Part shown: positions 46,209-57,900 of the stretch, piece by piece
Layout: every line of letters starts with the position of its first letter
How positions within the stretch are numbered: the stretch's first letter is position 1
Assembly (NCBI RefSeq): GCF_040939455.1
Contig: NC_134107.1
Coordinates: 11,595,537 to 11,659,536 of the forward strand
Reading direction: 5' to 3'
Source of the DNA: Microcebus murinus
Taxonomy: Eukaryota; Chordata; Mammalia; Primates; Cheirogaleidae
Length of the DNA stretch: 64,000 nucleotides
Position numbers and translations under genes: made by a program
The notes under the pieces: generated by a model
The model's database searches: none
What the model saw: the letters and a program-made list of their open reading frames with translations, nothing else
Told to the model about the DNA's origin: nothing

Positions 46209-46507
46209 AGGGCCAATTACCCAGTATCAGCGCTTCTGGGCCTTCCTGGGTCTAGGGTCCCTTTGAAAGACTGCCGAACGGACCCCCAAGAGCTTCTTAA
46301 AGGTTTCAAGGAACCCCTGGAGACCTTTCAAGAAGAACCCCAAATGACCCCGTCCCCACCTGGGAGGCACCGTAGCATTGTGGGTTCATTGGGCTTTGGG
46401 CTCAGACCACCAGAGTATGAATCCCAACCTGCTCCGGAGAAGCTAGGTGACCTTAGGCAGCCTGGTCTTCCTTGATGCTACTTCCCTTATCTTTGAAGTG
46501 GGAATAG

Positions 46508-46676
46508 GCCGGGTGCGGTGCGGTGGCTCATGCCTGTAATCCCAGCACTTTGGGAGGTGGAGGTGGGGGGATCATTTGAGGCCAGGAATTTGAGCTTGCA
46601 GTGAGCTATAATTGTGCCACTGCACTCCAGCCTAGGCGACAGAGTGAGACCCTGTCTCTAAAAAACAAAATAAAAT
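46508..46676 (+). mobile_element. Short Alu, left start joined to a right arm
   Basis: Starts ggccgggtgcggtgcggtgg, with cccagcactttgggagg, and ends actccagcctaggcgacaga. It is the older Alu type, about 165 bases, monomer-like. Confidence 0.8.
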
Positions 46677-46679
46677 GGG

Positions 46680-47917
46680 AGGAATCCAACCTCATAGGGT
46701 TGTGGGGAACAAATGAGACAATTTATGTAAAGAATTTGGCATGGTGCCTAGCACACTCAATACATAAGTGTTGAATAAGTGGTTATTAAAAAGGCACAAG
46801 AAGAATCCCTGGTCTCCACCATGCAACCTGTATGTCCGTAGGGCATACGTAGTGCTGGGAGGTGAAATCCCAGTCCTGACATAATGACCCCTGTGACTAC
46901 AACTCTCTCTCTGAGCCTCAGTGTTCTCATCAGAGAATGGGGATAATGACCCTGCTAATTATCTGTTGTCTACAGGTCCCCAGGGGTCTCCTTAGTTATC
47001 TGGTGCCTGAAGCCTCACAGATTAAGAAGCGGGGAAGACATCTCGGGGAAGACATCTCGAGGGGGACCTTTGCCAGGCCCTGGGGAGTCAGAGCTGGGCT
47101 GCTGAGAGAAAGAGAGGGCTGGAGGCGTCCTGGCATTCCTGCTCTAGACCAGGCTTGGGCTGCAGCCACGGAGACGCTGTGATCAGAACCTAGAGGCTGC
47201 TGGCACCAAAGTGACATGCTGTGCTGAGCATGGTTCGGATTTGGCCACACAGGCATTGAGGAGTGACAGCAGAGAGAGAAAATGGGCGCATGTGTGTAAC
47301 TGCTGGAGAAGTGTGGGTAACATCTGATTCACGAACACACGCATTGGTCTGCCATATTTACATTTCTACCAACTCCCAGCTTGAGCTGGGAATCATGTCT
47401 TTTTACCTAACATGGGTAAGGTGCCCGCTCAGGGTGGGGAACACAAGAAATATTCAACACGTGTTTTGGGAAGGAGTAAAGAAGTGAAGGGAGGGAGCGA
47501 GGGAGGAAGCTTCCCTTTCCCCAGATTCCTGGACATTGGCTCCGGTCGTTTGAGCATAAACTTGACCATAGTGGGCCTAAATTGACCTAGATTCGCTTGG
47601 GAGTGACGTAAGTCCCTAAGTACTAGTGACTTAAAACAGAGACTTATGTGATCTAATGCTAACAGACTATAAAAACAAAACAAAACAGAGGCTTAGCTCA
47701 CAGATATGCGGTAGAAAGGTGACAATCTGGGGCTAGGATGGCAGCTGCACGATTATTGGGGACCCACACTCCTTCTGTCTTGCTGCTCTGCCATTCCAAA
47801 TGTGTCTTTACCTTATGGTCCTATATGGCTGCTTGAGTTCTAACTATCACATCCATAGTCCAGCCAGCAGGAAGGAGGAAATGAGGAATAGGAGATAAAA
47901 GGCCTATGTCAACTGTC
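46680..47917. other. Intergenic unique sequence
   Basis: No exon or RNA gene recognised. A MIR-like start (46690-46790, caaatgagacaatttatgtaaag) is present. Confidence 0.35.
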
Positions 47918-48259
47918 TTTTTTTTTTTTTTTTTTTGAGACAGAGTCTTAGTCTGTTGCCCGGGCTACCGTGCTAGAATGCCATGGCGTCAGCCTAGCTC
48001 ACAGCAACCTCAAACTCCTGGGCTCAAGCAATTCTTCTTTCTCAGCCTGGTGAATAGCTGGGACTACAGGCATGTACCACTGTTGTACCGCTAATTTTTT
48101 CTATGTATTTTTAGTTGGCCAATTACTTTCTTTCAATTTTTAGTAGAGACAGGGTCTAGTTCTTGCTCAGGCTGGTTTCGAAGTCTTGACCTTGAGTGAT
48201 CCTCCCGCTTGGGCCTCCCAGAGTGCTAGGATTACAGGAGTGAGCCACCACGCCCAGCC
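47918..48259 (-). mobile_element. Alu, minus orientation
   Basis: Poly(T) start, diverged copy, ends caccacgcccagcc. Confidence 0.9.
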
Positions 48260-48424
48260 AATGTGTGGGTTTTTATGTAAACATATGGCAGTCTGGAATA
48301 AAGTCGATATTTCCCAGCCTCCCTTGTAGCTGGTTTGAGCATGAGACTATGTTCGGTATAATGAGATGTAAGTAGAAGTGGTATATAGCAGCTTCCAGAA
48401 AAACCTTCTTAAAAGACAGTTGAA

Positions 48425-48752
48425 GGCCAGGCATGGTGGCTCTTGCCTGTAATCCTAGCACTCTGGGAGGCCGAGGTGGGCGGATTGCTCAAGCTCAGGA
48501 GTTCAAAACCAGCCTGAGCAAGAACTAGACCCCGTCTCTACTAAAAATAGAAAAAAATTAATTGTCCAACTAATATATATAGAAAAAATTAGCCGGGCAT
48601 GGTGGTGCATGCCTGTAGTCCCATCTACTTGGGAGGCTGAGGCAGGAGGATCGCTTGAGCCCAGGAGTTTGAGATTGCTGTGAGCTAGGCTGACGCCACG
48701 GCACTCTAGCCCGGGCAACAAAGCGAGACTCTGTCTCAAAAAAAAAAAAAAA
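48425..48752 (+). mobile_element. Alu, plus orientation
   Basis: Starts ggccaggcatggtggctc, strepsirrhine linker and right arm, ends in poly(A). Confidence 0.9.
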
Positions 48753-48829
48753 CAACAAAAACCCCCACACATTCTATTAGTAAGGAAGAGAGGGAGAAAT
48801 GATATGGGGTGGACACTTAAGCTCAGGAC

Positions 48830-49890
48830 TTGTGGAAAAGAAATAAAAAAGTAAAAAAAAAGATAAGAAGAGTAAAATTATATAATTAAAAAAAAAGATA
48901 TGGGGTGGACAACAAGCAGCTGTGCACGTGGGCCACATGGGAGTCACTCTGAGAAGGGATAGTGTCACTTCCCTGCTGTTCCCATCAACCTTGGATCCGG
49001 CATGTACTAAGCTGTCCCAGATCTCTGTATGGGCTCCTCATCGCACCAAGGATCCCTCTCCAGGCCTCTGTGCCTTTTCCCTGTAACCTTGGTCACTACA
49101 GCCACCTGACTCCCCAGCTGTGGGTCCTCTAAGCTCCTCCCTCTTCAGCGTCTCCCAGACAGCAGTCACCACCTGCGGCGCCCTGTCTTTCCCACCCTTG
49201 CCCAAATGGCTCTCACAGCATTCAAGGCAGAGTCGGTCCCATTTGCTGAGGACAGCAGCCCCGTTTCGGGTTCCTTGTCCCTTCTCTGAATTAGTCCATG
49301 TGGGACTGGGTCACGCTGTTCCTCTTCATCAAAGATGGCGTTTTCAAATTGATGTACAATTCACATATCATAAAACTCCCCCTTTAAAAGGGTACAATTC
49401 ATTGGTTTTTAGTATATTCACCAAGTTTTGTGACCATTGCCCCTGGATCTTTAATCTCACTGACTTGTCTCAAAAAGGAGCTGCTCCTCTCCTCTGAGCT
49501 TTGCAACCTTTACGTTGTTGTAAAAGGTATGTTCAGACGCTGAGGTGTTCCACCGGCTCAGCCTGTGTTCCCCCTGCTGTCACATAAGGTGTATTGTCGT
49601 CCTTAGTGGCTGTTTGCTGAAAGTCATCTCTGTGCCAGGCACTGTGCTGGGCCCTGGGGACACAGCGGCGAATATGCCAGGCACAGGCTCTGCAGGCACC
49701 AGGTGGGAAGGGGGTTCCAGGAGGTGGGAACAGCCAGTGCTCAGGTCTTCAGGTGAGGAAGATGAGGGAAGTCTGGGCTGAGCAGCAGTGAGGACAGAAA
49801 TGGGTATTGCCTGCAAGCTGCAGCTCTGTTGGGTTGTCTTGACGGACATCTGGTGGCTCTAGTGTTTGGCTAGGGGCAGCTAAGACACAG
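48830..49890. other. Intergenic unique sequence
   Basis: An A-rich low-complexity patch (48838-48900) is followed by unique sequence with no recognisable exon. A gtaaaacattcacata-like LINE-type fragment may lie near 49340-49440. Confidence 0.3.
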
Positions 49891-49891
49891 T

Positions 49892-49903
49892 TCTTTTCTT
49901 TTC

Positions 49904-49935
<32 letters not shown>

Positions 49936-50237
49936 GAGACAGTCTCACTCTGTTACCATGAGTAGAGTGAGTGCCGTGGCATCAGCCTAGCTCACAGCAA
50001 TTTCAAACTCGTTGGCTCAAGTGATCCTCCTGCCTCAGCCTCCTGAGTAGCTGGGACTATAGGCATGCGCCACCATGCCCGGCTAATTTTTATATTTTCA
50101 GCAGAGACGGCGGGGGTGTGTGTGTGTGTGTGTCTCACTCTTCCTCAGGCTGGTCTCGAACTCCTGAATTCAAGCGATCCTCCTGCCTCGGCCTCCCAGA
50201 GTGTCAGGATTATAGGCGTGAGCCAGTGTGCCCGGCC
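49892..50237 (-). mobile_element. Alu, minus orientation, with (TTTTC)n head
   Basis: The poly(T) end became about seven TTTTC units (49890-49925). An internal (TG)n lies at 50115-50133. Ends gtgcccggcc. Confidence 0.88.
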
Positions 50238-50456
50238 AAGACAGATTTCTATTTTTGTTTCCTCTTGAGCTCCTTCTTTGGGGGATGTTCCCAAATGCCA
50301 GTGTGCTGGGTCTAAGGGCTCTGGCGAGTTTATTGGTCTCTGGAAACTCTGAGACCGTTTTGAGGGCCGTCTGTGATGTGTGTTTGTGTTCTCTCCCAAC
50401 ACATGCCTGCCTGAGTTTTACTTTCTGGATTTATTTTTGCTGCTTAATGGATGGGC

Positions 50457-50814
<358 letters not shown>

Positions 50815-51088
50815 ATGTTTTTTTTGAGACAGAGTCTTGCTTGCTCTGTCACCCCGGCTAGAGTGCGTGCAGTCGCAGGATTGTAGCTCACTGCAGCCTC
50901 AAACTCCTGGCTCAAGTGATCTTCCAGCCTCAGCCTCCTAAGTAGCCTGGCTATTTTTTTTTAATTTTTATACAAATAGAGTCTTGCTGTGTTGCTTGGG
51001 CTGGTCTTCGAAACCTGACCTCAAGCAATCCTCTGGTTTAGGCCTCCCAAAGTGCTGGGATTACAAGTGTGAGCCACCATGCCCGGCC
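50815..51088 (-). mobile_element. Older Alu, minus orientation
   Basis: Standard primate type (gctcactgcagcctcaaactcc). The flanks cttaatggatg (50443) and ttaatggatg (51088) suggest it was the first insertion at this site. Confidence 0.82.
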
Positions 51089-51366
51089 TTAATGGATGTT
51101 TAATGGTGCCTTGGACTGTCTTTAATGTGTGTGTCTTTAATTATTATAGGAGGGCAGCTGACAACTGTGGGGCTTGGCCCTGCGTCTTGCCTTGTTTGCT
51201 AGCTGGGGCTGGTCTCCAGCCTTGCTCTCCCGCCAGACACCAGCAAGGCACTGGAGAGCGTGAGGAGAGGGGCTGGGGAGAGGGGGACAGTGCCACACTT
51301 GGAGCCGACGACTTCAGTTTTACTCTCAGCTGCCCTGCTCACCCCTGTTCCCCTCTGCGCCTCACT

Positions 51367-51701
<335 letters not shown>

Positions 51702-54700
51702 ATGCTCCTCACTTTTCTTATCTCTGAAATAGAAATCAATTGGTTAAAAAACATTAATTTGGCTGCCTTATGTATTTTGGCTCCACCACTTCCTGGCTGT
51801 GTGGCCTTAAGCAAGTGACTTAACCTCTCTGTGTGTCAGTTTCTTCATTGTGAAAGGAAGCACTTGTATTTTATGGCTGAGGAGGGGATTGGGTGGTTAA
51901 TACATGCGAAGTGCTTTGAACAGAGCCCGGCGCAGGTGAGTGGGCAGCAAACAGGGCACTGTCACGGTGCCGGCACCGCTGTCATGGGTGACCCCACGCT
52001 AGCTTCCGCTCTAGTAGGAGCAGGCGAAGCGGACAGGTGAAGGTGCAGGGCAGTTACAGAGAGGAGCAGGGCTGTGGGGGAAAGGGCTGGGTCTGCTTTA
52101 GAAGGGAAAGGACTTCCCTGAGAATGGGGGACACCAGTAGGGTGAGGCAGAGCGGTCTGGGGGAGTGCGTGAGTTCGGAGGGGTAGAGAGCGTGTCCGCA
52201 GCAGATGCAAGGTGCCGCGTGTGGGACAAAGACTGAGGAACCCAGGTGGCCGGGGTGGCGGAGGACAGGGCGAGAGGGAGGATAAGGCCAGGGTGGTGAG
52301 CTGGGGCCCTCTCCAGGGCCTTGAGGTCACGGTGCGTGCTTGGAACTCGATTCAAAGCGCAGGGAGGAGCCACTGGGGTGTTTCAAGCAGGGAAGGGCTA
52401 CAGGCCAGTTAGTGGTTTTGAATGACTCCCCCGGAGCTGGGTGGGGACCGCCCGGAGGAGGACGGGTGCCTGCCACCCAGGGCTGCTGAGACGCTCAGGG
52501 AGGGCGGCTGCCCCCAGGAGCATGGTGGTGCCCGGGAACAGGAAGGGAAAGCTCGCCAAGCGTCGGGCAGTGGGGTCTGGTCTGGGCCTCACTGCGCCCT
52601 GAGTCACCGGCACCTGGCTGGGCACTGGGCAGATGCCTCTGGCTTCCCGGGGCCGCCTGGCATCCGCTGGGCATTTCTGCTCTTGACCAATTCTAGCTTC
52701 ACACTATTTCCCCTCAAGTGCTGGGTGGGGAAATGATCCCACCCCAGCCTCCCCTGCCTCCCCCCGCCTGACTCAGCTGAGGCGAGTCAGGGAACCAGAT
52801 GGAAGTGCAGCCAGGCTTGTCTGGGGTGACGGATGTGAGCGCAATCGCTGCGACACGACACGGGCCTTGCCTCTGAGGCCAGAGGAAGGGTGTGACTCAG
52901 AGATGTTGAGCAAGACAGAGGCCCCCAGCCGGCCAGGAGGGGGCCCCAGTGGGCGCGCTTGGCTAACCCTGCAGGACCTGCTGGGCCTGCTCAGAGCAGG
53001 TGCTCCTTGGGCATTCCTGTGCCGGAATCCCGGGGCATGGGGGATGGGGTGGGGGGGATGAGAGGGGCCATTTAATGACCGCTTGTGCTGGCCATCAGCA
53101 TGTGGAATCCCGCACAACTCTCTGAGAGGATTATCCCCATTTCCAGATGAGTTTCCAGAGAGTTGAACAGCTAGCTATGCTTCTCTGCCAACAATCCTGC
53201 ATGGATTCCTGTGGCCGGGCCGGGCCCTGCTCACCTTGACCGCCGTGCCCCTTGCTCTTTGCCGTCTGGCCTCGCTGCCTTCTTTTAGTTGGCCCTACCA
53301 CTGAATAGCTGTGGGACTTTAGGCAAATTCCTTAACCTCTCTACACCTCAGTTTCCTCCTCTGTAAAATGGGGGTAATCCATAGTCCTTATTTCACAGAC
53401 TCGTCCAGAGCAAATAAAGCGCCAAGCACTTACAGCCACACCTGGTTCTTCGGGTAAGCCTGTGTGTGCCTTACCCCGCATTTCATCAAACCTAAGGTGT
53501 CAGCGATTGTAAAAGGTGTCACTAAGGAAAAAAAGAATGTTGCCAGTTAACTATGTCCCAAGGCTCTTTCATCACATCATTTTTCTTTTATATTTCCCGA
53601 AAGAACTCTGTTTGACTGAGACGTAGATTCTCATCATATATAATTCTCATGCACATATAAAAAGGATAATGGAGGCAAAATAAATTGGTTGCAGTGTTTG
53701 GAAAACTCCTTCACATTTAGAGTCTGACTCCCGCGAATCATTTTTGGTCTGAGAGTCGTGATGTCTGTGTATTTCCTTCTCTGAGCTGTCAGGAGTGCAA
53801 GAGCGAGCAGCCCTCCTTCAAACATTGCATAAAACAGCCAGGATTTCTTAAGGTAGCTTTGCAATCCACAGAGGAGCACAGCCGACTGCATTTGCACTCT
53901 GCTGTGGGAGCCTTGCTGACAAGCCTTGTTCCCCTCCCCTGGGGGCTCCCACCATTTGAGTCCTGGGGCTAAAAAGTGCTCCACTCTTGCCTCTGGGGTT
54001 TTCTTCCAAGCTGTTGACACCCTTTCTTCAGGATTTGAAGCTGGGGCTTTGAAGCATGAGCATACCCAATTGACAACTATGTCAGGACTGCAGCCAGCCA
54101 GCCAGCAACTGTATCATGCAACCTGACTTCTGAGTTGTGAAACGGGAAAAATAAAGTGTATTGGAAGGGAGAGAACACGAATAATTTCTGATCTTTACAC
54201 TGACCATCCCCCTAGCTGCCTGAGCCCTTTCATGTTCTGTTGCTGCTGCCTGGCATAGCTTATCCCCCTCCCCACTTTGCCTAGTTAACCCTGTCACCCC
54301 TGATCTCATGCCTCCTCTGGAATATCTTCCCTGGCCACCCTGCCAAGGTCAAATCCCCTCCCTTCATAGCACCGGGTACAGCTACGCTGCCCTCAGTCCC
54401 GTGTGGAGAGAGTATGGGTGGGGTGGGCTCAGAGGAGAGGTGCTTGCTTGCATCGGGGGTTTGGAGGAGGCTTCCTGGGGGAGGTGGCATCTGAACCAGG
54501 CTTCACAGGTTGGGGGGGTTTGTACAAGTTTGAGAAGCATCAGGGGAAAGGGAAGGAGGCGCTAATGAATGAAGCCTGGCTTGTCAGAAGATGCATATGT
54601 GGGCACCAGACTCACATGCAAGGCCTGCAGCCCCTCTGGAGGCCATGGAGGGTGCAAGGCCAGGGTCGTTCTCTCCTCCTGTGTTTGGGAAACAAGGCCC

Positions 54701-54900
54701 AAAGAGGCAAAGCACCTACCAGTGTCCATTGAGTGGGGGGAGCTGTGGGCCTCCCTGGCTAACCTCTGGGCCAGCCCCGCCCGAGATGCTGGGAGGATGT
54801 GGGGTGGTGAGGTGAGGGCTGAGGCAGGACTCTGGGGGTGCATGGCCGCCTTCAGGCGGAAGGAGGAAGCTGCACAGGGTGTCTGTGGCTGGGCCGGGAT
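51702..54900. other. Unique upstream region of CCDC88B
   Basis: Mostly repeat-poor DNA with no recognisable exon. It includes a MIR-like fragment (53285-53420: ggcaaattccttaacctctc, cctcagtttcctcctctg), an AP-1/MAF-like palindrome (52767-52791) and an AT-rich unique block (53520-54130). It may hold enhancers for CCDC88B. Confidence 0.4.
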
Positions 54901-54904
54901 CCCC

Positions 54905-54974
54905 CACTCGGGGACTTCCTCTTCCTCTCAGGGCAGGTGCAGCTGCCACAGCGGACCGGCACCCTGACCCTAGC
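54905..54974 (+). promoter_or_regulatory. CCDC88B: CCDC88B proximal promoter with ETS/PU.1-like sites
   Basis: The stretch gacttcctcttcctctca (54913-54930) contains two ttcctc cores, read as GAGGAAG on the minus strand, typical of PU.1/ETS sites of immune-cell promoters. No TATA box is seen. It is 45-60 bases upstream of the ATG, so it could also be partly 5' UTR. Confidence 0.45.
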
Positions 54975-57900
54975 ATGGAGGGGGGCAAGGGGCCCAGACT
55001 CAGAGACTTCCTGAGTGGGAGTCTGGCCACCTGGGTGAGGGGGAAGGGGGGAGGGTAAGGGGAGGGGGAAGTGAGCCCCAGTGGGGGCCGGAGTCGGGGC
55101 TGGGGGAGGGTGGGGCAGAGCTGGGGCCTGAAGGGAGGGCTGGGCTCAGGTGTGGAGGAGGGAGAAATCCAGGGGGCTGTGGTGAGGGGAAGAGGGCCCA
55201 GGCCCGGGACCAGAGGGGTCAGGGGATTGGTGGGGGGGTTGGGCTCACTGGGGCAGGTCAGAGGGCTTGGAAGTCACTCTGCTGGTGGGGGCTCCTAGTG
55301 AGCCCGGTGAGCCCGCTGACCCTACTGGCTCCCCACAGGCGCTGGGACTGGCCGGGCTGGTGGGGGAGGCGGAGGAGCCGGAGGGAGAAGAGGAGGAGGA
55401 GGAGGAGGAGGAAGAGGGGCCCCTTTGCCCGGAGAAGAGGTTCCTGCGTCTCAGCGATGGGGCCCTGCTGCTCCGGGTCCTGGGCATCATGTAAGGGGCT
55501 CCAGGGCCGGGGAATGGCGGGGAGGGGAGGCTGGTGGGAGGAGCCTGGTGGGTGGTGGGCGGAGCCTGGTTGAGGGGAGGCAGGTCCTTGAGTTCACCTC
55601 CCAGCCCCCTGTCCCCCCAGTGCCCCCAGTGCCCGGGGGAGACCTCCAATGGTGCGGGGCCATGATGGACCTGCAGCTTGGCGTGTGCGGAACCTGAACC
55701 ACCTGTGGGGCCGACTGAGGGACTTCTACCAGGTGAGGGGCGGGGAGGGGAAGGCGGAGACTAGGAGCCCCCTGCGGGAAGGCCTCTCTCGTGTCATCTG
55801 CCCCCTCTGTCTCCAGGAGGAGCTTCAGCTGCTGATCCTGTCGCCACCCCCAGACTTGCAGACGTTGGGGTTTGACCCCTTCTCAGGTGCTCGCTCCCAC
55901 CATGTTCTCCTGCCGCTACCCCCGCACCCCCTACCCATTAACCCCTTGTGGCTTGTGCCCCGCAGAGGAGGCGGTGGAGGAACTGGAAGGCATCCTGCGG
56001 CTATTGTTGGGGGCATCAGTGCAGGTGAGCCGGGGGCTGGGACGGGGACAGCTGAGTTTTGGCCATAGAGGAGGGAGATCCTGCACCAGCCTCCCTGCTT
56101 CTGTCTCTACCAGTGTGAGCACCGGGAACTCTTCATCCGCCACATCCAGGGCTTCAGCCTCGAGGTCCAGAGCGAGCTGGCTGCTGCCATCCAGGAGGTA
56201 CTGAGCCTGGGACTGCCGCAGCCACCTGGGGACACCCTCACCACCCTTTTCTTCTCCTGAACTGCTCTCCCTGTGCCCCAGGTGACCCAGTCTGGGGCCG
56301 GCGTGGTGCTGGCTCTCGCTGGGCCAGAGCCTGGGGAGCTGGCGCCTCCGGAGCTGGAGGTGCTGTCCCGGAGCCTGATGGGGATACTGTCGAAGCTGGC
56401 ACGGGAGCGTGACCTGGGCGCCCAGGTAGGGGGCAACAGGGGCATCAAGGACACAGGTTGAGGAAACGAGGGAAACAGTGGGTAGCCAGATGTGTGGCGG
56501 AGATGGAGGTTTGGGGCCCAGGTGTGGGGTTGGAGTCTGAGGTGCGCAGCTGTCACAATCTGATTCACCTTGTGGTGATTGGGGGCTGATGTTGGGTGGC
56601 ATAGGAAGGGTTACTCTTGAGCTTGACCCTTACCTCCTACAGCGGTTGGCCGAACTGCTGCTGGAGCGACAGCCCGCCCCCTTGCCGCCTGAGGCTTCTA
56701 CTAGGGCTCCCTTGGAGGGACCCTCGCACCATCTGGTCCTGCAGCTGGCCAACGCCAAGGCTCAGATGCGGCGCCTGCGCCAGGAGCTGTGAGTGCGCAC
56801 AGGATGGCCAGGGGACCTGAGGGGAGAGGGGCAGATTAGGCCTGGATGGAGCCCCAGCAGCGGTGGGGAGGGGAGTGGTTAGGCTTAGGAAAGACCGGGG
56901 GTCGCGGGCTGCAGACTCCCTCCAGCGCGCCTTCCCTCCAGGGAGGAGAAGGCTGAGCTGCTGCTAGACTCTCAGGCGGAAGTGCAGGGCTTGGAGGCTG
57001 AAATTCGAAGGCTCCGCCAGGAGGTGCGCTCAGATGCCCCCAGCCAAGGCCACATTCCCTTACCCTCCCTGACCTGCACCCGTTGCCTCCCTCCTGACCC
57101 GGCTCCTCCGTCCCTAATCCCTCGCGTCCACGGCTGGCGGTTCCCAGCTCCGCACTGTCTCGCCCAGGCCCAGGCGCTGTCGGGACAGGCCAAACGGGCC
57201 GAGCTGTACCGCGAGGAGGCGGAGGCGCTGCGGGAGCGTGCGGGCCGCCTGCCCCGCCTGCAGGAGGAGCTGCGGCGCTGTCGTGAGCGGCTGCAGGCGG
57301 CCGAGGCCTGCAAGGGCCAGCTGGCGGTGAGGCGGGGGGCGGGGCCAGGGGCGGGGCCTGCGCGGAGGGGCGGGCTGAGAGGAGGGGCGAGATTGGACCT
57401 AGAGAAGACAGGGTCAGGCTTTGCGGAGAGAACGTTCGGCTGGGAGAAATGGGTGAGGACAAGCTCAGGGAGGTGGTGCTGGGAAAGGCCCGCCGGAGGA
57501 TGGGGCAGATGGAGACGAGGGGGGCTATGTAAGGGTAGGTCCCTGGAGGAGGGTAGGGTCAAAGTGCACGGGGTAGGTCAAAGTGCATGGGGTAGGCGAG
57601 ACCCTAGCAAGTAGGTATACTGATGAGTAGGGCCTAGAGGGACGGAGCCTTGGAAAGCGGTTCCTGGGGAGAAGGGGCGGGGCCTGCACGGGAGAAGGGC
57701 GGGGCCAGGTGCTGGGGAAGTGGTACCTGGGTAGACCCTGCAGAGAGGGGGAGATGGAGGGGAGAGGTGACAGGTGTGCAGGGCCAGATGGGGGAGGGGA
57801 GGCCGGGTCTGTGGCAGGCCCAGGGGAAGGGGTTTGGAACCTCCAGGCCCTGGAGCACCTGGGACTGCATCACACCGTCTCTCCCTGCTCTCCCTCCAGG

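Noticed and set aside
49892..49925. (TTTTC)n run as a possible functional microsatellite
   Set aside because: It is the ordinary decay of an Alu tail in reverse orientation.
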